From Burkholderiales bacterium (GTDB lineage Bacteria; Pseudomonadota; Gammaproteobacteria; Burkholderiales; SG8-41): 64,000 nt of DNA. Both the position numbers and the translations under genes were made by a program. How positions within the stretch are numbered: position 1 is the first letter of the stretch; every line of letters starts with the position of its first letter. A model generated the notes under the pieces. That model made no database searches and was not told where the DNA came from. It saw only the letters and a program-made list of their open reading frames with translations. The stretch lies in contig JAHCAG010000015.1 in assembly GCA_019635015.1 (NCBI GenBank), positions 1-64,000 on the forward strand, read 5' to 3'. Of the stretch, positions 26,391 to 35,321 are shown piece by piece.

Positions 26391-27119
26391 ATGGAATTCG
26401 GCTCACCGGCATTCTGGGTTGCGGTTCTCCAGATCATAGCCATTGACATCGTACTCGGCGGGGACAATGCGGTTGTCATTGCCCTCGCTTCGCGGCGCCT
26501 GCCGCTGCATCAGCGCAGGCAGGCGATTTTCTGGGGTGTGTTCGGCGCGATCGCACTGCGTGTCGTGCTCATATTCTTCGCCCTGCAACTGCTGCAGATC
26601 CCGTACCTGAAGATTGTCGGCGGCATCCTGCTGTTCTGGATCGGTCTCAAGCTGATGGCACCCCATGATGATGGCGGGCATGAGATTGACGCCAGCACCA
26701 ATCTGGTGGGAGCAATCAAGACCATCATCGTCGCCGATGCGGTAATGAGCCTGGACAACGTGATCGCGATTGCCGGCGCGGCCAAGGACAGTATCGGCCT
26801 GGTGGTCTTCGGCCTGGTGGTCAGCGTGCCGATCATCGTCTGGGGCAGCAAGCTGGTGCTGATGCTGATGGACCGTTTCCCGATCGTGATCGTCGGCGGT
26901 GCCGCGCTGCTGGGCTGGATCGGCGGTGACATGCTGGTTCACGACATCGTGGTCAAGGACTGGATGATGGCCAATGCGGCCTGGCTCAAGTATGGCGGGC
27001 CGATCATTGGTGCGGCTTTCGTGATTGTCGTCGGAAAGCTGCTGGTTGCCCGCCGGACTCCGGCCGCTGCGGCCGCAGCGCCGGTTGATCTGGCGGAATC
27101 CAATCCGAAACAGGACTGA
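26391..27119 (+). CDS. TerC-family integral membrane protein
   Basis: A 242-residue inner-membrane protein with about seven hydrophobic helices. The conserved acidic segments IDIVLGGDNAVVIAL (about 16-30) and VADAVMSLDNVIAI (about 114-127) are the TerC/Alx metal-transport signature. Related proteins export manganese or help metalate exoenzymes. No ribosome binding site of strength is seen before ATG 26391. A TATAAT at 26242-26247 in the 156-base gap may start a separate transcript. I looked for a yybP-ykoY manganese riboswitch and did not see its conserved core. The UspA gene starts 9 bases after it. Confidence 0.88.
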   Translation: MEFGSPAFWVAVLQIIAIDIVLGGDNAVVIALASRRLPLHQRRQAIFWGVFGAIALRVVLIFFALQLLQIPYLKIVGGILLFWIGLKLMAPHDDGGHEIDASTNLVGAIKTIIVADAVMSLDNVIAIAGAAKDSIGLVVFGLVVSVPIIVWGSKLVLMLMDRFPIVIVGGAALLGWIGGDMLVHDIVVKDWMMANAAWLKYGGPIIGAAFVIVVGKLLVARRTPAAAAAAPVDLAESNPKQD

Positions 27120-27128
27120 GGGGAAGAA

Positions 27129-27557
27129 ATGCCGAAGATACTGGTGGCGGTTGACGGTTCGGAAAATTCCGGGCGTGTGATTGATTTTCTGGTCGGGAAA
27201 AGCGGCTGGCGCAAGGATCAGATTGAGGTGCAGTTGCTCAACGTCCAAATGCCGATTGCCGGCGTCAACGTGAAGATGTTCATCAGCAGTGATTCGCTGA
27301 ATGAGTACTATCGCGACGAAGGCACTGCAGCACTGAAGCAGGCACGTGAAAAACTCGATGCAGCCGGCCTGCCCTACGCCCACCACATTGGGGTGGGCGA
27401 TCCTGCAGAAGTCATTGTTGGATACGCGAAGTCCAAGGGCTGCGACCAGATCCTGATGGGCAGCCGGGGGCTGGGTTCGGTTTCCGGCTTGGTGCTGGGT
27501 TCAGTGGCCACCAAGGTGCTGCATCTCGCCGATATCCCGGTGACACTCGTCCGATAA
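27129..27557 (+). CDS. Universal stress protein (UspA family)
   Basis: A 142-residue single-domain Usp protein. The fold start KILVAVDGSENS and the ATP-binding motif GSRGLGSVSGLVLGSVATKVL (G-x2-G-x9-G-S) at about 113-133 are intact, so it is of the ATP-binding type. GGGGAAGA precedes ATG 27129. It is very likely co-transcribed with the TerC gene and acts in the cytoplasm in stress tolerance; its partners are unknown. Confidence 0.9.
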   Translation: MPKILVAVDGSENSGRVIDFLVGKSGWRKDQIEVQLLNVQMPIAGVNVKMFISSDSLNEYYRDEGTAALKQAREKLDAAGLPYAHHIGVGDPAEVIVGYAKSKGCDQILMGSRGLGSVSGLVLGSVATKVLHLADIPVTLVR

Positions 27558-27954
27558 CCGACTCACCACGCCCCGGCGCGGGATCCCGGCCTTGTTCCGC
27601 ACTCCCGCAAGGCGCCCGCAGGATTGGCACAAGCGATTGTTTTTAAATAACTTTATGATGCAAGCTTGCTTGCGTCATGCTTGCGCTCCTGCGTATATTG
27701 GCGAAACAGTTCCGGCAGGCGCCGTGCACCGGAAGTTTTCAACAGACGGGGTGCATGCCCCGGCGGAGCAAGTGGGATGACGCTGGTCCCGGGCGGCGGA
27801 TATACTTGATTCCCGATTCTTGATTCCGGTCAATTCTTTTGCCGCTGAAAATGCGGAAGAATGACCCGCTACGACGTTCCTAATAAAGTTGGGCTGCGGT
27901 CTCTGCCGCAGATATAACTCAGCACCCGTCGGTAAATTGATAAGGAGGAGTCAC
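27558..27954. other. Intergenic region carrying the tctC promoter
   Basis: No supported gene in these 397 bases. They contain the FNR-type box at 27820-27833, a repeated CTTGATTCC (27805 and 27819), a run near 27658-27676 (TGATGCAAGCTTGCTTGCGTC) with a local dyad, and the GGAGGAG ribosome binding site of tctC. Confidence 0.5.
27820..27862 (+). promoter_or_regulatory. FNR-type box and -10 upstream of tctC
   Basis: TTGAT-TCCG-GTCAA (27820-27833), with AAGAAT at 27857-27862 as the -10. The box start to -10 distance is 37, the same geometry as at frc and oxc. Confidence 0.65.
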
Positions 27955-28968
27955 ATGAGTATCCAACGCATATTGTCCCGCGGCCTGTTGCCGCTTGTTG
28001 CAGCTTTCGGGCTGGTGGCCGCATCGGCACCAGCGGCGGCATGGGAGCCGTCCAAGCCGGTCGAGTTCATCATTCCCGCCGGCACCGGCGGCGGCGCCGA
28101 CCAGATGGCTCGCCTGATCCAGGGCATTGTCGCCAAGCACAACCTGATGAAGCAGCCCATCGTCCCGGTCAACAAGAGCGGCGGCGCGGGTGCCGAAGGT
28201 TTTCTGGATGTGAAGTCCTCCAAGGGCGATGCGCACAAGATCATCATCACGCTGTCCAACCTGTTCACGACACCGCTCGCAACCGGCGTGCCTTTCAACT
28301 GGAAGGACCTGACGCCGGTCGCCATGCTCTCGCTCGACAACTTCGTGCTCTGGGTGAACGCCGATGATCCCTACAAGACGCCGAAGGAGTACCTTGATGC
28401 GGTGAAGAAGGCAGGTGCAAATGCCTACAAGATGGGCGGCACCGGTTCCAAGCAGGAGGACCAGATCATCACGGTGGCCATCGAAAAGGCGGCCGGTGTG
28501 AAGTTCATCTACATTCCGTTCAAGGGTGGTGGCGCGGTCGCGACGCAACTGGTCGGCAAGCATGTCAATTCGACGGTCAACAACCCGATTGAAGCCGTGG
28601 CCCAGTGGCGTGCCGGCAAACTGCGTCCGCTCTGCGTGTTTGACACCCAGCGCATGCCGTACAAGAACAAGGTGACCGACACCATGTCCTGGTATGACAT
28701 TCCGACCTGCAAGGAGGCCGGCATTCCGATGGACTACGTAATGCTGCGCGGCATCTTCATGCCGGCGGGTGTGCCGCAGGAGGCCGTCAATTTCTACATC
28801 GACCTCTTCAAGAAAGTGCGCTCCACTCCTGAATGGCAGAAATTCATGGAGGATGGCGCGTTCAACCAGGCATTCATGACCGGCAAGGAATACGCCGACT
28901 GGGTTGCGAAGGCCGAGACGCTGCACCGTGACCTGATGAGGGATGCGGGTTTCCTCGCCAAGCCGTAA
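27955..28968 (+). CDS. tctC: Tripartite tricarboxylate transporter receptor (TctC/Bug)
   Basis: A 337-residue periplasmic solute-binding protein from ATG 27955, with AAGGAGGAG 5 bases upstream. A signal peptide spans about 1-30 (LPLVAAFGLVAASAPAAA). The mature chain starts WEPSKPVEFIIPAGTGGGADQMARL, a divergent Bug signature. Unlike the island receptors it is followed by its own tctB and tctA, so it is a complete secondary transporter. Position in the oxalate module, and the shared promoter box with oxc and frc, make oxalate or a related small dicarboxylate the likely ligand; this is inference. A hairpin with a delayed T-run separates it from tctB, which may favour receptor over membrane-subunit expression. 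Confidence 0.9.
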   Translation: MSIQRILSRGLLPLVAAFGLVAASAPAAAWEPSKPVEFIIPAGTGGGADQMARLIQGIVAKHNLMKQPIVPVNKSGGAGAEGFLDVKSSKGDAHKIIITLSNLFTTPLATGVPFNWKDLTPVAMLSLDNFVLWVNADDPYKTPKEYLDAVKKAGANAYKMGGTGSKQEDQIITVAIEKAAGVKFIYIPFKGGGAVATQLVGKHVNSTVNNPIEAVAQWRAGKLRPLCVFDTQRMPYKNKVTDTMSWYDIPTCKEAGIPMDYVMLRGIFMPAGVPQEAVNFYIDLFKKVRSTPEWQKFMEDGAFNQAFMTGKEYADWVAKAETLHRDLMRDAGFLAKP

Positions 28969-28974
28969 ATCCGG

Positions 28975-29008
28975 CGGGCGGGCCTCCGGCCCGCCCGTGC
29001 TGTTTTTT
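28975..29008 (+). terminator. Attenuating hairpin between tctC and tctB
   Basis: CGGGCGGGCC-TCC-GGCCCGCCCG, with T6 starting five bases later. Probably a partial terminator or mRNA stabiliser. Confidence 0.5.
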
Positions 29009-29071
29009 GCCTTCCAACGTTTCTGAGTTGAGCACGCCCGCCACGAGTGTGCCTTGGGGAGTTGCACGTCA

Positions 29072-29566
29072 ATGGAACCCGGAATTTCGCAGCGTTCAGC
29101 CGAACTCGTCGTCGCGGCACTGACACTGGCCCTGGGACTTACGGTGGTGATTGCCAGCTACCGTCTCGGTTCGGGCTGGGCATCGGATGGCCCTCAGGCC
29201 GGTTACTTCCCGTTCTATACAGGGCTGCTGATCTGCATCGGCAGCGTGGCGAATATCGTCATGGCCCTGCTGCGGGCCGGCAGGGAAGGCCGGGTCCTGT
29301 TCGTCAGCTGGGTGTCCCTGCAGCGGGTCAGCACGGTCCTGATCCCGGCAGCGCTGTTTGTCGGAGCCATCCACCTGGTCGGAATCTATGTCTCCGCGCT
29401 GTTTTACATAGCCAGCTTCATGATCCTGTTGGGGCGTTATCCCGTCTGGAAAAGCGTATCTGTCGGGCTGGGCGTCAGCGTGGTGCTGTTTTTCATGTTC
29501 GAGGTGTGGTTCAAGGTCCTCTTGCCCAAGGGCGCCTACAACATCCTGAGTTACTTCGGGCACTGA
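29072..29566 (+). CDS. tctB: Tripartite tricarboxylate transporter small membrane subunit
   Basis: A 164-residue inner-membrane protein from ATG 29072, with TTGGGGAG upstream. Four hydrophobic segments (about 12-32, 44-62, 83-103 and 110-145) match the TctB fold, including GPQAGYFPFYTGLL between the first two helices. It is the small subunit that pairs with TctA and the receptor TctC. The TctA start follows 25 bases later. Confidence 0.85.
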   Translation: MEPGISQRSAELVVAALTLALGLTVVIASYRLGSGWASDGPQAGYFPFYTGLLICIGSVANIVMALLRAGREGRVLFVSWVSLQRVSTVLIPAALFVGAIHLVGIYVSALFYIASFMILLGRYPVWKSVSVGLGVSVVLFFMFEVWFKVLLPKGAYNILSYFGH

Positions 29567-29591
29567 ACCGGACACTGCAGAGGGGACTGTC

Positions 29592-31091
29592 TTGGAGGAA
29601 CTGAATTCTTTGATGCACGGGTTCTCGGTGATACTGACACCGTACAACCTGGTGCTGATGTTTGTCGGCGTATTCCTCGGCATCATCGTTGGAGTGCTGC
29701 CCGGGCTGGGAGGGGCGAACGGGGTCGCAATCCTGCTTCCGCTGACTTTCGCCATGCCGCCGACTTCCGCCATCGTGATGCTGTCGTGCATCTACTGGGG
29801 CGCGCTGTTCGGAGGTGCGATCACCTCGATCCTGTTCAACATCCCGGGTGAGCCCTGGTCGGTGGCGACCACCTTCGACGGCTATCCGATGGCGCAGCAG
29901 GGCAAGGCCGGAGAGGCCCTGACCGCTTCGTTCACGGCATCGTTCTTCGGCGCGCTGGTGGCGATCATCATGATCACCTTCATTGCCCCGGCCGTGGCGA
30001 ATTTCGCGCTGCGCTTCGGCCCGCCGGAGTTTTTTGCCGTCTATTTCCTGACATTCTGCAGTTTCATCGGGATGGGCAAGGAGCCCCCGTTCAAGATCCT
30101 GGTTGCGATGATGATCGGCTTCGCGCTGGCAGCGGTCGGCATAGACATCGTCACCGGTCAGCTCAGGATGACCTTCGGATTCACCGAGTTGCTGCGCGGG
30201 TTCAACTTCCTGATTGCCGTGATCGGACTGTTCGGCATCGGCGAGATCCTGTTGTCGATGGAAGAAGGGCTTTCTTTCACCGGCAAAACCGCCAGGATCA
30301 ACATGAAGGTCGTGTTCGAAACCTGGAAGAAACTGCCGCGGTTCTGGGGCACGGCCCTGCGCAGCACGGTGATCGGCTGCTGGCTGGGCATCACGCCGGG
30401 CGGCGCGACCCCGGCGTCCTTCATGGCCTACGGCATCGCGAAGCGCACCTCCAAGGATGGCGCCAAGTTCGGAACCGGGCAGCTGGAAGGCGTGGTTGCG
30501 CCCGAAATCGCCAACAACTCCGCGGGCACTTCGGCGCTGCTGCCGATGATTGCGCTGGGCATCCCGGGATCGCCGACGGCGGCCGTGCTGCTCGGCGGCC
30601 TGCTGATCTGGGGCTTGCAGCCGGGACCGCTGCTGTTCGTGGAGCAGAAGGATTTTGTCTGGGGGCTGATTGCCAGCATGTATCTGGGCAACCTGGCCTC
30701 GCTGATCCTCGTGCTGACCTGCGTGCCCTTCTTTGCCGCCATCCTGAAGGTGCCGTTCTCGATCATCGCGCCGGTCATCGTCGTGATCTGCGCGGTCGGC
30801 GCGTTCACCGTGTCCAATGCGATGGGTGATGTCTGGATGATGCTGATGTTCGGGGTGGTCGGTTATGCCTTCAAGAAGCTGGATTATCCGATGGCGCCGA
30901 TGGTTCTCGCATTGGTGCTGGGCGACCAGGCGGAGAGCGCGTTCCGCCAGTCGATGCTGATGTCCCAGGGCGATATGCGCATATTCTTCTCCAACACGCT
31001 TGTTGGCAGCATCACCTCGCTGGCGCTGTTTGCGCTGTTCTGGCCCCTGATTGCAATGGGTATCCGTCGCATGAGGTCGGCTGCCGCCTGA
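29592..31091 (+). CDS. tctA: Tripartite tricarboxylate transporter large membrane subunit
   Basis: A 499-residue permease with about 11-12 transmembrane helices. Its N-terminus LMHGFSVILTPYNLVLMFVG leads into GVLPGLGGANGVAILLPLTF, the first signature loop. The repeat-like GITPGGATPASFMAYGIAK and GIPGSPTAAVLLGGLLIWGLQPGP segments are the second. The start chosen is TTG 29592, with AGAGGGGA 6 bases upstream, because it restores the typical Met-Glu-x-Leu start; ATG 29613 is possible. It uses the proton or sodium gradient to import the ligand delivered by TctC. It is convergent with oxc, with a shared bidirectional terminator between them. Confidence 0.92.
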   Translation: MEELNSLMHGFSVILTPYNLVLMFVGVFLGIIVGVLPGLGGANGVAILLPLTFAMPPTSAIVMLSCIYWGALFGGAITSILFNIPGEPWSVATTFDGYPMAQQGKAGEALTASFTASFFGALVAIIMITFIAPAVANFALRFGPPEFFAVYFLTFCSFIGMGKEPPFKILVAMMIGFALAAVGIDIVTGQLRMTFGFTELLRGFNFLIAVIGLFGIGEILLSMEEGLSFTGKTARINMKVVFETWKKLPRFWGTALRSTVIGCWLGITPGGATPASFMAYGIAKRTSKDGAKFGTGQLEGVVAPEIANNSAGTSALLPMIALGIPGSPTAAVLLGGLLIWGLQPGPLLFVEQKDFVWGLIASMYLGNLASLILVLTCVPFFAAILKVPFSIIAPVIVVICAVGAFTVSNAMGDVWMMLMFGVVGYAFKKLDYPMAPMVLALVLGDQAESAFRQSMLMSQGDMRIFFSNTLVGSITSLALFALFWPLIAMGIRRMRSAAA

Positions 31092-31136
31092 AAGGACATC
31101 CGGACCAGACCGTGATCTGTCGGTCCGGAGCAGCAC

Positions 31137-31171
31137 GCAAAAAAGCCCGGGTGATGCCCGGGCTTTTTTGC
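31137..31171. terminator. Bidirectional intrinsic terminator (tctA/oxc)
   Basis: A 15-bp perfect stem flanked by an A-run on the left and a T-run on the right (loop TGATG), so it can stop transcription from both convergent genes. Confidence 0.92.
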
Positions 31172-31216
31172 GCTTGGAATCCGGCCCTGCAGCCGGCGAT
31201 TCCGGTCAGGTGCAGG

Positions 31217-32950
31217 TTACTTTTTCGCGCTCTTCGGGTTGAGGCTGGTAATGCGCCCGCTTTCGGTGCCGGCGGTTTCGTCGATCACGGCGTTGATCAG
31301 CGTCGGTTTGCGCGAGCGGACCGCTTCTTCCATGGCCTTGCGCAGTTCGGCCGGTGTGGTTGCATGCACGCCGATGCCGCCAAAGGCTTCCATCAGTTTC
31401 TCGTAACGCGCGCCCTTGACGAATACGGTGGGTGCGACGTCAGGGCCGCCCGTGGGATTGACGTCAGTGCCCTTGTAGACGCCGTTGTTGTTGAACACCA
31501 CGATGCAGACCGGCAGGTTGTAGCGGCAGATGGTCTCCACTTCCATGCCGGAGAAGCCGAAAGCGCTGTCTCCCTCAACCGCGATCACCGGCAGGCCGGT
31601 CTCCACGGCGGCGGCGACGGCAAAACCCATGCCGATGCCCATCACGCCCCAGGTGCCGACGTCGATGCGCTTGCGCGGCTTGTACATGTCGACGATGCTG
31701 CGGGTGAAGTCGAGCGCATTGGCGCCTTCGTTGACCAGCATCGCATCAGGGTTGGCCTTGATGATGTCGCGCACCACGTTCAGGGCGCTGTGGAAGTTCA
31801 TCGGTGTCGGGTTCTTGGCCAGGGTTTCGGCCATCTTGGCGATGTTCTTGCTCTTGCGTTCCGCGATGGCGCCCAGCCAGTCGGCCGAGGGCTGCGGCCA
31901 GCCCGAGCCGGCGGCGCCGATGCCATCAAGCAATGCCGCAACACAGGAGCCGATGTCGCCGACCACGGGCGCGTCGATCGGCACATTGCTGTCGGCTTCC
32001 TGCGGGGAAATGTCGATCTGGATGAACTTCTGGCCGCCCCAGGCCTTGGCGTCCTTCCCGCCCCAGGTTTTGCCCTTGCCGTGGGACAGCAGCCAGTTGA
32101 GCCTTGCGCCGATCATCACGACGACATCGGCTTCAGGCAGCACGTAGGAGCGCGCTGCTGCAGCCGATTGTTCGTGGGTGTCCGGCAGCAGGCCCTTGGC
32201 CATCGACATCGGCAGATAGGGGATCCTGGTTTTTTCGATCAGGGCACGGATTTCGGTGTCAGCCTGGGCGTAGGCGGCGCCCTTGCCCAGGATGATCAGC
32301 GGACGTTTGGCGCCGGCGAGCAGTTGCAGCGCACGCTGCACGGCGTCCGGCGCCGGGATCTGGCGCGGTGCCGGATCGACTACCTTGATCAGTGATTTGC
32401 GGCCAGCTTCGGCTTCCATCGTCTGCGCGAACACCTTGGCAGGCAGGTCGAGGTAGACGCCGCCCGGGCGTCCCGAGACCGCGGCACGGATGGCGCGCGC
32501 GACACCGACGCCGATGTCCTCGGCATGCAGCACGCGGAAAGCCGCCTTGCACAGCGGCTTGGCGATGGCGAGCTGGTCCATCTCCTCGTAGTCGCCCTGC
32601 TGCAGATCGACCACTTCGCGCTCGCTCGATCCGCTGATGAGGATCATCGGGAAGCAGTTGGTCGTTGCATTGGCCAGCGCGGTCAGGCCGTTGAGGAAGC
32701 CGGGGGCCGATACCGTCAGGCATATGCCCGGCTTCTGGGTCAGGAAGCCGGCGATTGCCGCGGCATTGCCGGCGTTCTGCTCGTGGCGGAAGGAAATCAT
32801 GCGCATGCCGGCGGCCTGGGCACGGCGGGTCAGATCGGTGATCGGAATGCCCGGCAGGCCGTAGAAGTTGGTGATGCCGTTGAGCTTGAGCGCATCGATC
32901 AGCAGATCGGCACCGTCGCTCAGTGCCTGCGCTTGTGTTTCGGTCGTCAT
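31217..32950 (-). CDS. oxc: Oxalyl-CoA decarboxylase
   Basis: A 577-residue thiamine-diphosphate enzyme that decarboxylates oxalyl-CoA to formyl-CoA in the cytoplasm. The N-terminal PYR domain has [17 protein letters not shown] and the catalytic Glu in [44 protein letters not shown] is close to known Oxc proteins. The PP domain has [17 protein letters not shown] and [23 protein letters not shown], with Mg-binding GDS..NN ([13 protein letters not shown]). The gene has its own FNR-type promoter 140-182 bases upstream. It works with formyl-CoA:oxalate CoA-transferase at 34035-35303. Confidence 0.95.
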   Translation of the reverse strand: MTTETQAQALSDGADLLIDALKLNGITNFYGLPGIPITDLTRRAQAAGMRMISFRHEQNAGNAAAIAGFLTQKPGICLTVSAPGFLNGLTALANATTNCFPMILISGSSEREVVDLQQGDYEEMDQLAIAKPLCKAAFRVLHAEDIGVGVARAIRAAVSGRPGGVYLDLPAKVFAQTMEAEAGRKSLIKVVDPAPRQIPAPDAVQRALQLLAGAKRPLIILGKGAAYAQADTEIRALIEKTRIPYLPMSMAKGLLPDTHEQSAAAARSYVLPEADVVVMIGARLNWLLSHGKGKTWGGKDAKAWGGQKFIQIDISPQEADSNVPIDAPVVGDIGSCVAALLDGIGAAGSGWPQPSADWLGAIAERKSKNIAKMAETLAKNPTPMNFHSALNVVRDIIKANPDAMLVNEGANALDFTRSIVDMYKPRKRIDVGTWGVMGIGMGFAVAAAVETGLPVIAVEGDSAFGFSGMEVETICRYNLPVCIVVFNNNGVYKGTDVNPTGGPDVAPTVFVKGARYEKLMEAFGGIGVHATTPAELRKAMEEAVRSRKPTLINAVIDETAGTESGRITSLNPKSAKK

Positions 32951-33089
32951 GTCTGGATGCCTCGCGTTCTTGCCGTCTGTGTGACAGGGGTTGATGTCGC
33001 CTGAATCGGTACCGCGATTTACAGGGACCGCGATCCCGCGTTCGTGGTTGATTCAAACGAGCTGAAGTGGCTCATTTTGAGTGGGAAGC

Positions 33090-33132
33090 ATGATAGGGGG
33101 CGGGGCTCTTTTCTGCTCTTGACCCCGGTCAA
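33090..33132 (-). promoter_or_regulatory. FNR-type box and -10 upstream of oxc
   Basis: On the minus strand TTGAC-CGGG-GTCAA (33132-33119) is followed by TATCAT (33095-33090), five of six matches to the -10 consensus. The box start to -10 distance is 37. Transcription starting near 33083 would read into oxc. Confidence 0.7.
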
Positions 33133-33202
33133 TTTTGCAGCAGTATGCCCGCAGCGAGGCTCATCGGTGCTGCGATGCGTCAAAGGGGCTATCGGGGAAC
33201 GC

Positions 33203-33811
33203 TCAGATTTTGCCGCGGCGTTTCAGCCGGCTGAGGGTTTCCGGGGACAGGTTAAGGTAAGACGCCAGTTCCTTTTTCGGCAGCCGGTTCCCGATCTCCG
33301 TGTTCTTGCGCATGAACCTCTGGACGCGGCCCGGCGCATCGAGCAGGTGCAGGGTGATGGTATGCGCCATGACCTCGCTCATAAGGCGCATGACCTCCAT
33401 TTCGAATTCGCCCTTGATTTTCGGGTGGCGCTCGAGGAATGCGGCCCATTGCAGCATCGACAGCTTGGCGGCGCGCACCTTGGTCACCGCCCGGATCGAG
33501 TACGGCATCGGCGTTTTCAGTCGCCACGCCGCGTAACTGGTGTCGATGTCGCTCTCCGCCGCGAAGCGCAGGATCATTTCCTTTCCCTGCGAGTTCGATA
33601 CCGTGCGCTTGAGGATGCCGTCAATGATGAAATACTGCTCCATCGAATGCGTGCCCTGGTGCTCCAGCGTTTCACCCTTGGCGTAATCGGAAATCTCGAG
33701 CAGCGGCTCGAACTCGTTCCATTGCGCCGCGGTCAGGTTTTTCAGCACGAGATTCTGCCGAAGTTGCACGCGGATGATTCTGGATTGGGCGTGGAGTGCG
33801 AGCTGGGTCAT
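33203..33811 (-). CDS. Crp/Fnr-family transcriptional regulator of the oxalate module
   Basis: A 202-residue regulator with an N-terminal cyclic-nucleotide-binding-like beta-roll (about 20-110), a long dimer helix, and a C-terminal winged helix. The recognition helix reads SPETLSRLKRRGKI (about 189-202). Its E-x-x-S-R pattern equals that of FNR, which reads TTGA half-sites. The protein has no cysteine at all, so it cannot hold FNR's Fe-S cluster; it more likely responds to a small molecule or acts constitutively. TTGAy-N4-GTCAA boxes lie on both sides of the gene, upstream of oxc and frc. It is about 20 residues shorter than typical Crp, ending right after the recognition helix. Confidence 0.88.
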   Translation of the reverse strand: MTQLALHAQSRIIRVQLRQNLVLKNLTAAQWNEFEPLLEISDYAKGETLEHQGTHSMEQYFIIDGILKRTVSNSQGKEMILRFAAESDIDTSYAAWRLKTPMPYSIRAVTKVRAAKLSMLQWAAFLERHPKIKGEFEMEVMRLMSEVMAHTITLHLLDAPGRVQRFMRKNTEIGNRLPKKELASYLNLSPETLSRLKRRGKI

Positions 33812-33876
33812 GGACGTCGATTGTATTACTTTTATAACTGCCTGTTTATTCAGTGATATTTCCGAGGCGCAGAATC

Positions 33877-33918
33877 TTGACTGCGGTCAAGGCCGCGACA
33901 TGGCGCATTTCCTATAGT
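33877..33918 (+). promoter_or_regulatory. FNR-type box and -10 upstream of frc
   Basis: TTGAC-TGCG-GTCAA (33877-33890), with TATAGT at 33913-33918. A start near 33925 places the box centre at about -41.5. It lies in the divergent gap with the regulator gene, 66 bases from its start, so autoregulation is possible. Confidence 0.75.
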
Positions 33919-34034
33919 GGCGCCCTCCCGCCCGGAGGAACGTATTTCAGACAGGCGGCGTCACGGCCGTGACTACAGCGGCATAATCAGCGTGCAGGTG
34001 TTGTTCATCCGCCGCGGAATTATTGGAGATCAGA

Positions 34035-35303
34035 ATGGAAGCGTTGAAGGGTGTCCGGATTCTTGACATGACCCACGTGCAGGCAGGCCCGACTTGCTCG
34101 CAGTTGCTGGCGTGGATGGGGGCTGACGTGATCAAGTTCGAGCCGCCGCAGGGTGATGCCACCCGCGGCCAGCTGCGCGACGTGCCGAATGCGGACAGCC
34201 TGTATTTCACGATGCTCAACTGCAACAAGCGCTCGATCACCGTCAATATGAAGAATGCCGAGGGCAAGACGGTGTTCGTCGATCTGCTGAAGAAGTGTGA
34301 CATCGTCATGGAAAACTTCGGCCCCGGTGTGCTTGACCGCTTCGGTTTCACCTGGGAAAAAATCCGCGAAATCAACCCGAAGATCGTCATGGGGTCGATC
34401 AAGGGTTTCGGCTCCAGCGGCCCGTATTCGGATTTCAAGGCTTACGAGAATGTTGCCCAGGCCATGGGTGGTGCGATGAGCACCACCGGCGTGCCTGACG
34501 GGCCGCCCTTTGTCACCGGTGCGCAAATCGGCGATTCCGGCACCGGGCTTCACCTCGCGATCGGACTGCTGGCGGCGCTTCATCATGCCAACCGAACCGG
34601 CAAGGGCCAGTACGTCGAGGTGGCGATGATGGACGGCGTGATGAACCTCTGCCGCGTCAAGTGGCGCGACCATCAGCGGCTGACCCGCGGCGGCCTTTCG
34701 GAGTATTCCGTGCCGACGCATCAGGGTATGGGCGCCACCCCGCGTGCCGGCAACGATTCCGGCGGCGGCCAGCTCGGCAATGCCATCCAGTGCAAACCCG
34801 GCGGTCCCAATGACTTCATATATGTCGTGGTGCAGGAGGCAGTGTGGGATGCATTGGCAAAACGCATCGGCCCCGACCTCGGCATGCCGGACCTTGCCAC
34901 CGATCCGAAGTTCGCAACCATCGGTGAGCGCCGCAAGAACCAGGGCGAGATGTGGGCGCTGATCACGAAGTTCGCGTCGCAACACACCAAGCGCGAGTTC
35001 ATGGCCATCCTCAATCCGCTGGATGTGCCCTGCGGCCCGATCATGTCGACGGAAGACCTGGCCAACGACGAGCACGTGCGCGGACGCGACATGTACGTCG
35101 AGCTCGACCATCCGCAGCGCGGCAAGTGGTACAACGTCGGCATGCCGATCAAGCTCTCGGAATCGCCCGCGGTGATCCGTCGTTCCCCGCTGCTTGGCGA
35201 GCACACCGACGAGGTTTTGAAGGAAGTGCTCGGTTACGATGCCGGGCAGATCGAAAAACTGAAGACCGCCGGCGCGTTCAGCGCGCCGCCGAAAAAGAAA
35301 TAA
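34035..35303 (+). CDS. frc: Formyl-CoA:oxalate CoA-transferase
   Basis: A 422-residue class III CoA-transferase that moves CoA from formyl-CoA (or succinyl-CoA) to oxalate. ATG 34035 has TTGGAGA upstream. The N-terminus [21 protein letters not shown] and the block [18 protein letters not shown] are diagnostic; [17 protein letters not shown] and [27 protein letters not shown] follow. The catalytic Asp lies in [22 protein letters not shown], which matches Frc proteins from oxalotrophs. A C-terminal SAPPKKK tail is lysine-rich. The formyltransferase-like gene starts 18 bases later. Confidence 0.93.
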   Translation: MEALKGVRILDMTHVQAGPTCSQLLAWMGADVIKFEPPQGDATRGQLRDVPNADSLYFTMLNCNKRSITVNMKNAEGKTVFVDLLKKCDIVMENFGPGVLDRFGFTWEKIREINPKIVMGSIKGFGSSGPYSDFKAYENVAQAMGGAMSTTGVPDGPPFVTGAQIGDSGTGLHLAIGLLAALHHANRTGKGQYVEVAMMDGVMNLCRVKWRDHQRLTRGGLSEYSVPTHQGMGATPRAGNDSGGGQLGNAIQCKPGGPNDFIYVVVQEAVWDALAKRIGPDLGMPDLATDPKFATIGERRKNQGEMWALITKFASQHTKREFMAILNPLDVPCGPIMSTEDLANDEHVRGRDMYVELDHPQRGKWYNVGMPIKLSESPAVIRRSPLLGEHTDEVLKEVLGYDAGQIEKLKTAGAFSAPPKKK

Positions 35304-35321
35304 CCCCGGCAAAGGACGCAC

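Noticed and set aside
27805..27818. A second FNR-type box beside the tctC site
   Set aside because: Only the left half TTGAT is present; the right half-site is missing.
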